NCBI RefSeq assembly: GCF_027912835.1
Contig: NZ_CP115768.1
Span: forward strand, 2,145,501-2,209,500
Reading direction: 5' to 3'
Source: Paracoccus sediminicola
GTDB lineage: Bacteria > Pseudomonadota > Alphaproteobacteria > Rhodobacterales > Rhodobacteraceae
DNA length: 64,000 nt
The notes below the pieces were generated by a model that saw nothing but the letters and a program-made list of their open reading frames with translations, was not told where the DNA came from and made no database searches. Made by a program: the position numbers and the translations under genes. Below, piece after piece: positions 15,919-25,002 of the stretch (positions within the stretch are counted from its first letter, which is position 1; every line of letters starts with the position of its first letter).

Positions 15919-18405
15919 TCAAAACTGCTCAATCAGCCGGTCGAGATAATCCCGCTCGTCCTGCGGACGGTCGCGCTCGCCCAGCCGGCGACGGATCTCG
16001 TCCTGAAGATCGCGGGCACGGCTGTCATCGCTCTGGCCATCTGCCATCTGCTCGTCCGTCGCGACGCCTCCGCCCGAGCCCTGCATCGCCCGACCAAGCG
16101 GATCGCGACGCGGCGGCGAGATGCCGCGCTGACCCTGATCGCCGTCCTGGCCACCGCCCTGCTGAGCTTCCTGACCTTCCTGGCCTTCGCCCCGCTGGGC
16201 CTGCTGTTCAGCCTCTCCGGGCTGGCGCCCCTGATCCAGGGCCCGGATGCCGTCACGCAGCGCCTCGATCGCCTCGGCCTGCCGGTCAAGCGCGCCCGCC
16301 GTGTCGCCGCCGCGCAGCGCCTGTTCGGCATCCCGCATCGCCCGACCGGCGCGATCCATGGCCTCGCCTGCCGCCTCGCCCTCGGGTGTGCCACGTTCCG
16401 GCATCAGCCCGCGCTGCATCCCCAGATCGTCGCGCAACTGCTGCTGACGATCCGCGAGAGATTGCGGGTTTGCCCCCTCGCCCTCGCCGCCGCGCTGCTC
16501 ACCATCCAGCCCCATCCATTCATCCTGCATCTGGCGGAATGCATCGTCGGCCAGATCCTGCTGCTCACGCAATGTCTCGGCCATGCGTCCGGTCGAGTCG
16601 CGGCCCCCGCCCTCACCGCCCTCGCCACGGCGGACCTGCATGTTCTCCATCATCCGGTTGAATTGTTCCAACAGAGCCTGCGCCTCGGCCATGCGGCCTT
16701 CGTTCATCAGCCGCTGGATTTCATCCATCATCTCCTGAATCTGGTCGCCGCTCATGCTTTGCATCGGCGAGCGGTCGAATCGCGAGGCGGGGTCTTCGCC
16801 CTGCTCGGCCAGCCGGTCCAGATAATCATCCGTGGCCCGGCGCAGCTCGTCCATCAGCTCTCTGATCTCGTCCGGCGAGGCACCGCGCCGCATGGCCTGG
16901 GCGAGCCTTTCCTGCGCACGCCGCATCCGTTCGAGCGCATCGGCCAGACCGCCATCTTCGAGCTGGATCGCCGTGCGCCACAGCGCCTCGGCAAGGGCAT
17001 CGCGCTGCGTGTCGGTCAGATCCTCGGTCTCCAGCCCGGCGATGACTGCGCGGAGATCGGTGAGGATCTGAGGTTGGATAAACCCCTCTGGCTGCCAGGT
17101 GATCGCGCGCAAAATTTCTGCCGCGACAACAGCGTTGCTGCGGTTCCACAGAATATCGCGCCGCAGCTCGATCAGCGCGGCCGCGAACGGGTCGAAGAAC
17201 CTGCGTCCCGGCAGTTCCATCTGCAACACATCCGAACTCGCGCTCTGCCCGATACCGTCCTGCGCATCGAGCCTGATGCGCACCGGCAGATTGGCCCAGG
17301 CATGTTTCTTGAGATCCGCCGATAGCTGGCCTTCCACCTCGGCCCGCGCCCCGCGCAGGGGCAGGCGGATCCGCAGCGGGTCACGCGGCTCAGGCGCAAT
17401 TTCCAGCCCGAAGCGGCGGTCGATCCCGCCCATATCGAGCGAGATCTCAGCATGTCCCTCAACGACTCCGAAATCGTCGATTGCCGTGAACGGCTGGATG
17501 AGCTGGCCATCGGCGCGCCGTTCCGCCGGCGGGCCGAGCGCGATGCGCGGCGGGTCGTCGGGCCGGACCGTAATGCGGATCTCGCGGTCGTCGACGGCCA
17601 GGGTGCCGTCCCGCTCGACCCGGAATTCCGGCGCCTGGGTCTCGGTCTCTGCGGTGGCGGTGCCGATACTCTGTGTGACCTCGCGGGACCCGCCATAGAG
17701 CCGCAGGCTGATGATGCTGCCCTCGGGAAGCTCTAGCGTCTGCTCTGGCGGGTGGTCGTTCAGATAGATGGTTGGCTTGCGCGTATAGGCCGGGGGCTCT
17801 GCCCAGCCTTCCCAGCCCAAACCGGTCATGGCCGGGCCATCGGCGGTTTCCGACAGAGGCCGGGCCGGCGCGAGGGCGGCAAGCCCCTGACCGAGCTGCG
17901 CCGCGCTGCCGAACAGCAGCGCCATGGCCAGTGCGGTCAGCCCCGCGAGGCGCAGCGCAAAGGGATCACGGCGCGACAGCTCTGCATCCGGTGCGACGGC
18001 GCGGGCACCAAGGAGATGCTCGGCCATCTGCGCGCGATGCGCCTGCCAAAGCGCACCATCGCCACCGATCGCCGGGCTGTCCCTCAGCGCAGAAAGGGGG
18101 CGGCCCGGCAGCGTCGCATCAAGTCTGCGTTCGGCAGCATCGCTTGCGGGTTTGCGGAAGCGCAGCGCACCCCAGATCAGCGCAGACAGGATCAGCAGCA
18201 GCAGCCCACCGCCCACATAGGGACGCGCCTCGTTGGGCACGGCCTCCACAGCACCGAAGCCAAGGCAGGCCAGAACCAGAAAGATCAGCGTCGCCAGCGG
18301 CCAGAACGCGCGGGCCAGCGATTCCCACCACAGCCCGGCGCGTGTCATGCGCAGGGCGCGGTTCACGCGCGGTGTGTAAGGGTCATCTGGCATGGGCGGG
18401 CTCAT
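15919..18405 (-). CDS. TIGR02302 / DUF4175 family membrane protein
   Basis: About 828 residues; family of unknown function found mainly in alphaproteobacteria. Two hydrophobic segments lie near the N terminus (PLATLIFLVLACLGFGAVEA and YVGGGLLLLILSALIWGAL) and one near residue 170, followed by a large domain and then a C-terminal half very rich in Gln, Glu, Arg, Met and Gly with long helical repeats. The start is ambiguous: ATGs at 18414, 18405 and 18393 are possible, and 18405 has AGGATGG upstream. It follows lysA with an overlap or short gap and is probably in its operon. Confidence 0.75.
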   Translation of the reverse strand: MSPPMPDDPYTPRVNRALRMTRAGLWWESLARAFWPLATLIFLVLACLGFGAVEAVPNEARPYVGGGLLLLILSALIWGALRFRKPASDAAERRLDATLPGRPLSALRDSPAIGGDGALWQAHRAQMAEHLLGARAVAPDAELSRRDPFALRLAGLTALAMALLFGSAAQLGQGLAALAPARPLSETADGPAMTGLGWEGWAEPPAYTRKPTIYLNDHPPEQTLELPEGSIISLRLYGGSREVTQSIGTATAETETQAPEFRVERDGTLAVDDREIRITVRPDDPPRIALGPPAERRADGQLIQPFTAIDDFGVVEGHAEISLDMGGIDRRFGLEIAPEPRDPLRIRLPLRGARAEVEGQLSADLKKHAWANLPVRIRLDAQDGIGQSASSDVLQMELPGRRFFDPFAAALIELRRDILWNRSNAVVAAEILRAITWQPEGFIQPQILTDLRAVIAGLETEDLTDTQRDALAEALWRTAIQLEDGGLADALERMRRAQERLAQAMRRGASPDEIRELMDELRRATDDYLDRLAEQGEDPASRFDRSPMQSMSGDQIQEMMDEIQRLMNEGRMAEAQALLEQFNRMMENMQVRRGEGGEGGGRDSTGRMAETLREQQDLADDAFRQMQDEWMGLDGEQRGGEGEGANPQSLADRQQQLRDDLGMQRGLMPERGTPEGEAAGEAMDRAGRAMRDAEQALRGGDTAGALDRQAEAIEALRDGIRALDQGRQPGEAEQQAQRGEGQEGQEAQQGGGQDGDQGQRGISPPRRDPLGRAMQGSGGGVATDEQMADGQSDDSRARDLQDEIRRRLGERDRPQDERDYLDRLIEQF

Positions 18406-18455
18406 CGCATCCATCCTGCGGCGCGCGGGTCGCGCGGGCAAGGGATTCCTGCGCC

Positions 18456-19724
18456 TCAGAGCCAATCGGGCAGGGCTTCGCGCGCGAGAATCTCTTCCAG
18501 CGAAGGCCGGGGCCGGATCACGGCGAAACGGTCGCCATCGACGAGCACCTCTGGGATCAAGGGCCGCGTGTTGTATTCCGACGCCATCACCGCCCCATAG
18601 GCCCCGGCAGAGCGGAAGGCGACGAGATCGCCATCGGCCAGCGCAGGAAGCTGGCTGCCTTTCTGGAAGGTGTCGCCCGTCTCGCAGACCGGGCCGACGA
18701 CGTCATAGGCGCTGAGTTCGGCCCCCGTTGCTGGCTCGGCGACCGGCACGATGTCGTGATGCGCGCCATACATGGCAGGGCGGATCAGGTCGTTCATCGC
18801 CGCATCGAGGATCAGGAAATCGCGGCCCTCACCCTGCTTCACATAGATGACCGAGCTCAGCAGGATGCCGGAGTTCCCGGCGATGTTGCGACCGGGCTCG
18901 ATCTCGATCTCGCAGCCCAGATCGCCCACTGTCTCGCGCACCACCTGACCATATTCGATGGGCAGGGGCGGCGCGCTGTTGTCGCGCTTATAGGGGATGC
19001 CAAGCCCTCCGCCCAGGTCGAGCCGTCGGATCTGGTGCCCGTCCGAGCGCAGGGCCCGCGTCAGCTCGGCCATCTTGCTGTACGCCTGACGATAGGGCAG
19101 CAGATCGGTCAGCTGGCTGCCGATATGCATGTCCACGCCCACCACCTCGATCCCCGGAAGTGCCGCTGCCTGCGCGTAGGCGGCGCGGGCGCGGGCGATG
19201 GGGATGCCGAACTTGTTTTCGGATTTGCCGGTGGCGATCTTTTCATGTGTCCGTGCATCAACATCCGGATTCACCCGGAGTGCGATGGGCGCGATGGTAT
19301 CCATGCTGGCCGCAACCTCGGACAGAGCCAGCAATTCAGGTTCGGATTCCACATTGAACTGACGGATCCCGCCTTCGAGCGCCAGCCGCATCTCGTCACG
19401 GGTCTTGCCGACGCCGGAAAAGACGATCCGATTGCCGGGAACCCCGGCGGCGCGGGCACGGGCATATTCGCCGATAGAGACCACATCCATCCCTGCACCA
19501 AGATCGCCGAGCAGTTTCAGCACGGCAATATTGGAATTCGCCTTCACCGCATAGCAGATGAGATATTCTGGCGCCCAGGACAGCGCCTCCTGAAACACGT
19601 TGAAATGCCGGGTCAGTGTCGCCGTGGAATAGATATAGGCCGGCGTGCCTATCTCCGTGGCGATGCGGGTCAGCGGCACATCCTCGGCATGCAGGATTGA
19701 ATCGCGGTAGTTGAAGTGATCCAT
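18456..19724 (-). CDS. lysA: Diaminopimelate decarboxylase
   Basis: PLP-dependent decarboxylation of meso-diaminopimelate to L-lysine. It has 422 residues. The PLP lysine lies in YLICYAVKANSN, with further motifs DMHIGSQL, DLGGGLGIPY, EIEPGRNIAGN and the cross-subunit cysteine segment VGPVCETGDTF. The frame is open to 19847, but ATG 19724 (MDHFNYRDS) is the family start and overlaps the stop of the preceding small gene as TGATG. It is the fourth gene of the argH-lipoprotein-membrane protein-lysA unit. Confidence 0.96.
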   Translation of the reverse strand: MDHFNYRDSILHAEDVPLTRIATEIGTPAYIYSTATLTRHFNVFQEALSWAPEYLICYAVKANSNIAVLKLLGDLGAGMDVVSIGEYARARAAGVPGNRIVFSGVGKTRDEMRLALEGGIRQFNVESEPELLALSEVAASMDTIAPIALRVNPDVDARTHEKIATGKSENKFGIPIARARAAYAQAAALPGIEVVGVDMHIGSQLTDLLPYRQAYSKMAELTRALRSDGHQIRRLDLGGGLGIPYKRDNSAPPLPIEYGQVVRETVGDLGCEIEIEPGRNIAGNSGILLSSVIYVKQGEGRDFLILDAAMNDLIRPAMYGAHHDIVPVAEPATGAELSAYDVVGPVCETGDTFQKGSQLPALADGDLVAFRSAGAYGAVMASEYNTRPLIPEVLVDGDRFAVIRPRPSLEEILAREALPDWL

Positions 19725-19975
19725 CAGGAAATCCTGCCCGAGCGGAAGAAAAGATAAAGCGGCAGCGCGCAGCCAATCCCGAACGTCAAGGCCAGCAGCG
19801 TCGCGAGCGCCCACCAGTTGCGGCGCAGGGTCGTCTCGATCAGGCACCAGAGCGCCAGCGTGACCATCGCGACCGCTTCCGAGCCCTGCGGCGCTTCAAG
19901 CGCGCGCGCGAAAACCGCGCCGAGCAGCGCAAGCCCCAGCCAGCAGAGCCGCAGCGGTGTCAGATCAGAGATCAT
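19724..19975 (-). CDS. Small membrane protein between argH and lysA (DUF2834-like)
   Basis: An 83-residue protein with three hydrophobic segments: LCWLGLALLGAVFARAL, AVAMVTLALWCLIETTL and ALATLLALTFGIGCALPLYL, ending in a short basic tail. The closing pattern GIGCALPLYLFFRS resembles DUF2834 proteins, but the match is weak and from memory. Its start overlaps the tail of the lipoprotein gene and its stop overlaps the lysA start (TGATG), so all are probably translated in a coupled way. Function unknown. Confidence 0.6.
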   Translation of the reverse strand: MISDLTPLRLCWLGLALLGAVFARALEAPQGSEAVAMVTLALWCLIETTLRRNWWALATLLALTFGIGCALPLYLFFRSGRIS

Positions 19976-20099
19976 TCACGCGCACGCCCAGCGTCGCCTC
20001 GCCCGAAACGCGGAGCCCGGGCGGCTCCGGCCGTTCGGGGGGGCCATCGACACCGCAGGCCGACAGAAGCAGAACAGCCGCGAGCCAATACCTTGTCAT
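19965..20099 (-). CDS. LptM-like micro-lipoprotein (44 residues)
   Basis: A short gene: ATG at 20099, TGA at 19965-19967. The product begins [16 protein letters not shown], a complete lipoprotein signal with lipobox LSAC (Cys15). The mature part starts [14 protein letters not shown], matching the C-G-x-x-G-P-x-x-x-P signature of LptM/YifL-type lipoproteins, which in E. coli sit next to lysine-pathway genes and help assemble the LptD/LptE outer-membrane LPS transporter. Its ATG overlaps the argH stop (ATGA) and its end overlaps the next gene. The family call rests on motif and position; the role is inferred. Confidence 0.72.
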   Translation of the reverse strand: MTRYWLAAVLLLSACGVDGPPERPEPPGLRVSGEATLGVRVNDL

Positions 20100-21502
20100 G
20101 CCAGCCTCTCCCGCCAGCGGGCGATCTGCGCGCGCACCTGGTCCGGCGCGGTGCCACCATAGCTTTGCCGCGAAGCGACCGAGTTATGCACCCCCAGCAC
20201 CGAATAGACAGACTGGTCGATAGCCGGATTGACCGACTGCATGTCTTCAAGCGACAGCGCATCCAGATCGCAGCCCTTCTTCTCGGCAAGCGCGACCAGA
20301 GAGCCGGTCGCGTGGTGGGCATCGCGGAAAGGCAGCCCGGCCTCGCGCACCAGCCAGTCGGCGAGATCGGTTGCGGTCGAGAACCCCGCCGAGGCCGCCG
20401 CCTCCATCTTCTCGCGATTCGCGGTCAGATCGGCCAGCATCCCGGTCATGGCGGCAAGCGCCAGCATCAGGTTGTCGGCAGCGTCGAAGACCTGCTCCTT
20501 GTCCTCCTGCATATCCTTGGAATAGGCCAGCGGCAGCCCCTTCATCACCGTGAACAGCGCCACATTCGCGCCGAGGATCCGCCCGATCTTGGCGCGGATC
20601 AGCTCTGCCGCGTCGGGGTTGCGCTTCTGCGGCATGATGCTGGAGCCGGTGGACCATTTGTCGGACATCGACACGAAGCGGAACTGGGCAGAGGACCAGA
20701 TCACCAACTCCTCGGCCAGCCGCGACAGATGCACCGCGCAGATCGACGCCGCCGAGAGGAATTCGAGCGCAAAATCCCGGTCGCTGACCGCGTCGAGGCT
20801 GTTTGCCATCGGCCGGTCGAAATCGAGCGCCTTTGCGGTCGCCTCGCGGTCGATGGGATAGCCCGTCCCGGCAAGCGCCGCCGCACCAAGGGGCGATTCG
20901 TTCATCCGCTTGCGCGCGTCGTGAAAGCGGGACAGATCGCGGCCGAACATCTCGACATAGGCCATCATGTGATGCCCCCATGTCACCGGCTGCGCCGTCT
21001 GAAGATGGGTGAAACCGGGCATGACCCAATCCGCCCCGGCTTCGGCCTGACCGAGCGCCGAGCCGATCAGCGCCCGCAGCGCCTGGATCGCCGCATCGCA
21101 CTGATCGCGGACCCAGAGCCTGAAATCCGTCGCCACCTGATCGTTGCGCGACCGGCCCGTATGTAAGCGGCCCGCGGGCTCGCCGATGATCTCCTTCAGC
21201 CGCGCCTCGACATTCATGTGAATATCCTCAAGCGCCTCGCTGAACGGGAAATTTCCGCCCTCGATCTCTGACATGACCGTGAGCAGCCCTTCCCGGATCG
21301 CCTCGGCATCGTTATCCGTGATGATGCCCTGCGCCGCGAGCATCGCGGCATGGGCCCGGCTGCCCCGGATGTCCTGGGCGTAGAGCCGCCGGTCATAGGC
21401 GATCGAGGCGTTGATCGCCGTCATGATCGCATCGGGACCGGAGGCGAAGCGCCCGCCCCACATGGCATTGGCTGTGTGATCGGGCGTCTTGGCGTCGGTC
21501 AT
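20096..21502 (-). CDS. argH: Argininosuccinate lyase
   Basis: Cleaves argininosuccinate to arginine and fumarate, the last step of arginine synthesis; homotetramer of the fumarase/aspartase superfamily. It has 468 residues. The superfamily signature [15 protein letters not shown] is present with the catalytic serine loop, as are [15 protein letters not shown] and the conserved start [13 protein letters not shown]. Only 24 bp separate its start from the divergent tlpA-like start. The 3' end overlaps the micro-lipoprotein gene, heading a four-gene unit to lysA. Confidence 0.97.
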   Translation of the reverse strand: MTDAKTPDHTANAMWGGRFASGPDAIMTAINASIAYDRRLYAQDIRGSRAHAAMLAAQGIITDNDAEAIREGLLTVMSEIEGGNFPFSEALEDIHMNVEARLKEIIGEPAGRLHTGRSRNDQVATDFRLWVRDQCDAAIQALRALIGSALGQAEAGADWVMPGFTHLQTAQPVTWGHHMMAYVEMFGRDLSRFHDARKRMNESPLGAAALAGTGYPIDREATAKALDFDRPMANSLDAVSDRDFALEFLSAASICAVHLSRLAEELVIWSSAQFRFVSMSDKWSTGSSIMPQKRNPDAAELIRAKIGRILGANVALFTVMKGLPLAYSKDMQEDKEQVFDAADNLMLALAAMTGMLADLTANREKMEAAASAGFSTATDLADWLVREAGLPFRDAHHATGSLVALAEKKGCDLDALSLEDMQSVNPAIDQSVYSVLGVHNSVASRQSYGGTAPDQVRAQIARWRERLA

Positions 21503-21526
21503 CAGTTAAGGTCCGAGAGGTTGAAC

Positions 21527-22069
21527 ATGCTTCGTCTGCTGATCCTTTATACGGCGCTTGCTGCCGGTGCAAACACGGCGCTCGCCGGAGAGATCGACCT
21601 TGAGGCCGCGAAAGCGGGGGGAATCGATCTGGTCGCTGTCGAGGATGAGGCTCTGCCGGATCTGACATTCACCGACCCCGAGGGAGGCGAACGTCGGCTC
21701 AGCGACTACGAGGGTCAGGCGGTGCTGCTGAATTTCTGGGCCACCTGGTGCGCACCCTGCCGCGAAGAGATGCCGGCGCTGAACACGCTGCAAAAGGATT
21801 ACGGTGGCGAGGATTTCCAGGTCGTCACCATCGCGACGGGCCGCAATCCGCCCAAGGCGATCGACAAATTCTACGCCGAGGCCGAACTCGATGCGCTGCC
21901 CGTTCTGCTCGATCCGCGCCAGAAGCTCGCGCGGGAATTCGGTGTGCTGGCGATGCCCGCGACGATCCTGATCAACGCCGAGGGCAAACAGGTGGCACGC
22001 CTGATGGGGCCCGCGGAATGGGCGTCAGAGGCAGGGCGCGACATCGTCACCCAGCTGACAGCGCCCTGA
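21527..22069 (+). CDS. TlpA-like periplasmic thiol-disulfide oxidoreductase
   Basis: A 180-residue exported thioredoxin-fold protein. A signal peptide (LRLLILYTALAAGANTALAG) is followed by the AhpC/TSA-Redoxin domain with the active site WATWCAPCREEMP, then the cis-proline loop VLAMPATILIN. TlpA/ResE-type proteins keep cytochrome c or copper-site cysteines reduced in the periplasm. ATG 21527 follows GAGAGG; the longer frame from 21350 lies antisense to argH. The pairing argH/tlpA is common in this lineage. Its last 23 bp overlap the convergent tag gene. Confidence 0.88.
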   Translation: MLRLLILYTALAAGANTALAGEIDLEAAKAGGIDLVAVEDEALPDLTFTDPEGGERRLSDYEGQAVLLNFWATWCAPCREEMPALNTLQKDYGGEDFQVVTIATGRNPPKAIDKFYAEAELDALPVLLDPRQKLAREFGVLAMPATILINAEGKQVARLMGPAEWASEAGRDIVTQLTAP

Positions 22070-22622
22070 CCGGCGCGTGGCGGTGGCAGGTGACGACATG
22101 ATCGTTCACCATCCCGACCGCCTGCATGAAGGCATAGCAGATCACCGGGCCGCAGAAATTGAAGCCACGCTTTTTCAGCGCCTTCGACATGGCCACCGAC
22201 TCGGGAGTTGAGGTCGGTACGTCTGCAAGGGTCCGCGGGCTGTTCTGGATCGGGTCGCCGCCGACGAACTGCCAGAGCCAAGGCGTGAAGCCTTCCGTCG
22301 ATTCGATCTCCAGGAACAGCCGCGCGCCGCGAACGGTCGCATCGATCTTGCCGCGATGCCGAATGATGCCGGGATTTTGCAGAGCATTTTCGATATTTTT
22401 TTCGTCCCAACGAGCAACCCTTTCGGGATCGAACCCTTCGAAAACCTCGCGGAACGTGTCTCGTTTGCGCAGGATGGTGATCCAGCTCAGCCCGGCCTGA
22501 AACCCGTCCAGCACGAGTTTTTCCCAGAGCGCGCCCGGATCGCGCTCGGGGACGCCCCATTCCGTATCGTGATATTCGACATAGAGCGGATCGGTTCCAC
22601 ACCATTCGCAGCGTTCTACCAT
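22047..22622 (-). CDS. tag: DNA-3-methyladenine glycosylase I
   Basis: Base-excision repair glycosylase removing N3-methyladenine. It has 191 residues, the usual length. The zinc-binding CxWC start is ERCEWCGTDPLYVEYHD, followed by EWGVP and FQAGLSWITILRKRD; the helix-hairpin-helix region and the C-terminal His pair (HVVTCHRH) complete the zinc site. ATG 22622 has AAGGA upstream; the frame continues to 22730 without family support. Its 3' end overlaps the end of the convergent tlpA-like gene by 23 bp. Confidence 0.94.
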   Translation of the reverse strand: MVERCEWCGTDPLYVEYHDTEWGVPERDPGALWEKLVLDGFQAGLSWITILRKRDTFREVFEGFDPERVARWDEKNIENALQNPGIIRHRGKIDATVRGARLFLEIESTEGFTPWLWQFVGGDPIQNSPRTLADVPTSTPESVAMSKALKKRGFNFCGPVICYAFMQAVGMVNDHVVTCHRHAPVRALSAG

Positions 22623-22712
22623 AGCGTTAATCCTTAACCGAAGATCCTCTCGGACTTCACCGGAGCTTAAGACATCATCCCGACAATAAACCCGAACAGC
22701 AAGGATGCGGGC

Positions 22713-23537
22713 ATGAAGGATAGCGGGCAATTGGGCGAAGATGCGGCGGTCTCGCCGCTGGATTACGTAATCGATCAGCGCAGCCGTCAGACCATGGCGG
22801 TGGTCGAAAGGGCGATCTCGCGCGGCGATGTGGTGTTGGCGTTTCAGCCCATCGTCCAGGCGGACCGGCCCGCGCAGCCCGCTTTCTTCGAAGGGCTGTT
22901 CCGGGTCATCGACGATACAGGGCGCTTCGTACCGCTGCGCGACTTTCTACCTAAGGCCGAAACGACCGAACTCGGGCGGCGAATCGACTGCATTTCGCTG
23001 GCGCTCGGGCTGAATGCGTTGCGGCAGGACCCGTCTATGCGGCTGTCGATCAACATGTCCGCCCGTTCGATTGGCAACCCTGTCTGGATCGAAACGCTCC
23101 GGCTCGGTCTCGCAGGCGATGCCCTTCTGGCTGAGCGGCTGATTCTCGAAGTGACCGAAAGCTCTGCCATGGATATGCCCGAATTGGTCGTGCCCTTCAT
23201 GCGCGACCTGCAACAGCGCGGTGTCAGCTTCGCGCTCGACGATTTCGGCGCGGGCCATACGTCTTTCCGCTATCTTCGCGAATTCAGCTTCGACATGATC
23301 AAGATCGACGGCCAGTTCATTCGCAAGATCGCAGATCAGCCCGACAACCAGGTGCTGACCGCTGCCTTGCAGGCGATTGCCCATCATTTCGACATGTTCA
23401 CCGTCGCCGAATCGGTCGAAACTGCCGATGAGGCAGCATATCTGATCGAGATGGGCATTGATTGCCTCCAGGGCTTCTATTTCGGCGCGCCGACGATCAC
23501 GCCGCCTTGGTCCACACCGAACGCTGCCGCGCGCTGA
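22713..23537 (+). CDS. Stand-alone EAL-domain cyclic-di-GMP phosphodiesterase
   Basis: A 274-residue EAL domain without GGDEF, PAS or membrane segments. The signature is EGL (FFEGLFRV) rather than EAL. Other catalytic positions appear intact: Asn in SINMSARS, Glu in LEVTESSAM, Asp-Asp in ALDDFGAGHTSF, Lys in MIKIDGQF, Glu in VAESVET and Gln in LQGFYFGAP. Hydrolysis of c-di-GMP to pGpG is therefore likely. It diverges from tag and is followed by an inverted repeat at 23580-23597. What input it senses is not visible. Confidence 0.88.
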   Translation: MKDSGQLGEDAAVSPLDYVIDQRSRQTMAVVERAISRGDVVLAFQPIVQADRPAQPAFFEGLFRVIDDTGRFVPLRDFLPKAETTELGRRIDCISLALGLNALRQDPSMRLSINMSARSIGNPVWIETLRLGLAGDALLAERLILEVTESSAMDMPELVVPFMRDLQQRGVSFALDDFGAGHTSFRYLREFSFDMIKIDGQFIRKIADQPDNQVLTAALQAIAHHFDMFTVAESVETADEAAYLIEMGIDCLQGFYFGAPTITPPWSTPNAAAR

Positions 23538-23579
23538 GTTTCTTGGGCGTCGCACAGTCAAGGGCCGGTAACCGACCAA

Positions 23580-23603
23580 GCATTTCATCCGAAATGCATT
23601 TTC
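23580..23603. terminator. Inverted repeat downstream of the EAL gene
   Basis: GCATTTC (23580-23586) pairs with GAAATGC (23591-23597) around loop ATCC, then ATTTTC follows. This is a weak intrinsic-terminator shape for the EAL gene. It overlaps a second near-palindrome CCGAAA...TTTCGG, so it could instead be an operator for phaA. The rest of the 209-bp gap shows no gene. Confidence 0.4.
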
Positions 23604-23746
23604 GGCAACCTCCTTCATGGACGCCAGACCCCGGCTCGCCTTTTCGGCTCCTATAAGCAGAGCGCCTTGACGCTGCGTCTGAGTTCGGCATGGTGAAGAG
23701 AACGGCCTCGAGCCCGCCAGGATTGCATACCCGAAAGGATGATCTC

Positions 23747-24919
23747 ATGACCAATGCCGTAATCGTCTCTGCCGCCCGCACCCCGGTAGGCAGTTTTCTC
23801 GGCGCCTTCGCCAATGTGCCCGCGCATGATCTGGGCGCTGCCGTGCTCGCCGAGGTGGTCAAGCGCGCCGGCGTCGATCCCGCCGAGGTGAGCGAGACGA
23901 TCCTTGGCCAGGTTCTCACTGCCGGTCAGGGCCAGAACCCGGCCCGACAGGCGCATATCAATGCCGGGCTCCCCAAAGAAGCGCCGGCCTGGCTGCTGAA
24001 TCAGGTCTGTGGCTCTGGACTGCGTGCGGTCGCGCTCGCGGCGCAACAGGTCATTCTCGGGGATGCGCAGGTCGTGCTGGCCGGTGGACAGGAATCGATG
24101 TCGCTCTCGACCCACGCTGCCTATCTGCGCGCCGGTCAGAAGATGGGCGACATGAAGCTGATCGATACGATGATCCGCGATGGTTTGTGGGACGCGTTCA
24201 ACAATTACCACATGGGCCAGACCGCTGAAAACGTCGCCGACCAGTGGGAGATCACCCGCGACCAACAGGACGAATTCGCGGTTGGCAGCCAGAACAAGGC
24301 CGAAGCTGCCCAGAAAGAAGGCCGCTTCCAGGATGAGATCGTGGCCTACACCGTGAAGGGCCGGAAGGGCGAAACGGTTGTGGAAGAAGACGAATATATT
24401 CGCCACGGTGCCAATCTCGAAGGGATGCAGAAGCTGCGCCCGGCCTTCACCAAGGAAGGCAGCGTGACCGCCGGCAACGCGTCGGGTCTCAATGACGGCG
24501 CCGCCGCGGTGATGGTCATGACCGAGGAAGAGGCGAATCGCCGCGGTCTGACCCCGCTGGCGCGCATTGCCTCCTATGCCACTGCCGGGCTGGATCCGGC
24601 GATCATGGGCACCGGCCCGATCCCGTCGAGCCGCAAGGCGCTGGAAAAAGCCGGCTGGAAGGTCGGCGATCTGGATCTGGTCGAGGCGAACGAGGCCTTT
24701 GCCGCACAGGCCTGCGCCGTGAACAAGGATATGGGCTGGGACCCGGCCATCGTAAACGTCAATGGCGGCGCCATTGCCATTGGCCACCCGATCGGCGCTT
24801 CCGGTGCGCGCATCCTGAACACGCTGCTGTTCGAGATGAAGCGTCGCGACGCGAAAAAGGGTCTGGCGACGCTGTGCATCGGCGGCGGCATGGGCGTCGC
24901 GCTCTGCGTGGAACGCTGA
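23747..24919 (+). CDS. phaA: Acetyl-CoA acetyltransferase (beta-ketothiolase)
   Basis: Condenses two acetyl-CoA to acetoacetyl-CoA, first step of polyhydroxybutyrate synthesis. It has 390 residues. The acyl-enzyme cysteine lies in [14 protein letters not shown] (about residue 89), the catalytic histidine in [11 protein letters not shown] (about 348) and the second cysteine in [12 protein letters not shown] (about 378). ATG 23747 gives the canonical start [14 protein letters not shown], preceded by GAAAGGATG. It is followed by phaB after 83 bp. No phaC synthase is in the window. Confidence 0.96.
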   Translation: MTNAVIVSAARTPVGSFLGAFANVPAHDLGAAVLAEVVKRAGVDPAEVSETILGQVLTAGQGQNPARQAHINAGLPKEAPAWLLNQVCGSGLRAVALAAQQVILGDAQVVLAGGQESMSLSTHAAYLRAGQKMGDMKLIDTMIRDGLWDAFNNYHMGQTAENVADQWEITRDQQDEFAVGSQNKAEAAQKEGRFQDEIVAYTVKGRKGETVVEEDEYIRHGANLEGMQKLRPAFTKEGSVTAGNASGLNDGAAAVMVMTEEEANRRGLTPLARIASYATAGLDPAIMGTGPIPSSRKALEKAGWKVGDLDLVEANEAFAAQACAVNKDMGWDPAIVNVNGGAIAIGHPIGASGARILNTLLFEMKRRDAKKGLATLCIGGGMGVALCVER

Positions 24920-24977
24920 TCCGTAATGGCGCGCAATGACCTTGCGCCACAAGCACGTGAAGTTAGCAATATTTCAA

Positions 24978-24983
24978 TATAAT
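24978..24983 (+). promoter_or_regulatory. Candidate phaB promoter -10 box
   Basis: A perfect TATAAT (24978-24983) lies in an unusually AT-rich run (24960-24990) between phaA and phaB, about 20 bp before the phaB start. The -35 at the right distance is poor. It suggests phaB may also be transcribed on its own. Confidence 0.35.
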
Positions 24984-25002
24984 TCAGTAGATGGGGGGAA
25001 CT

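Noticed and set aside
17772..19700. A 642-codon open frame antisense to the TIGR02302 gene and lysA
   Set aside because: Same explanation: strong coding evidence lies on the other strand, and the translation has no recognisable family.
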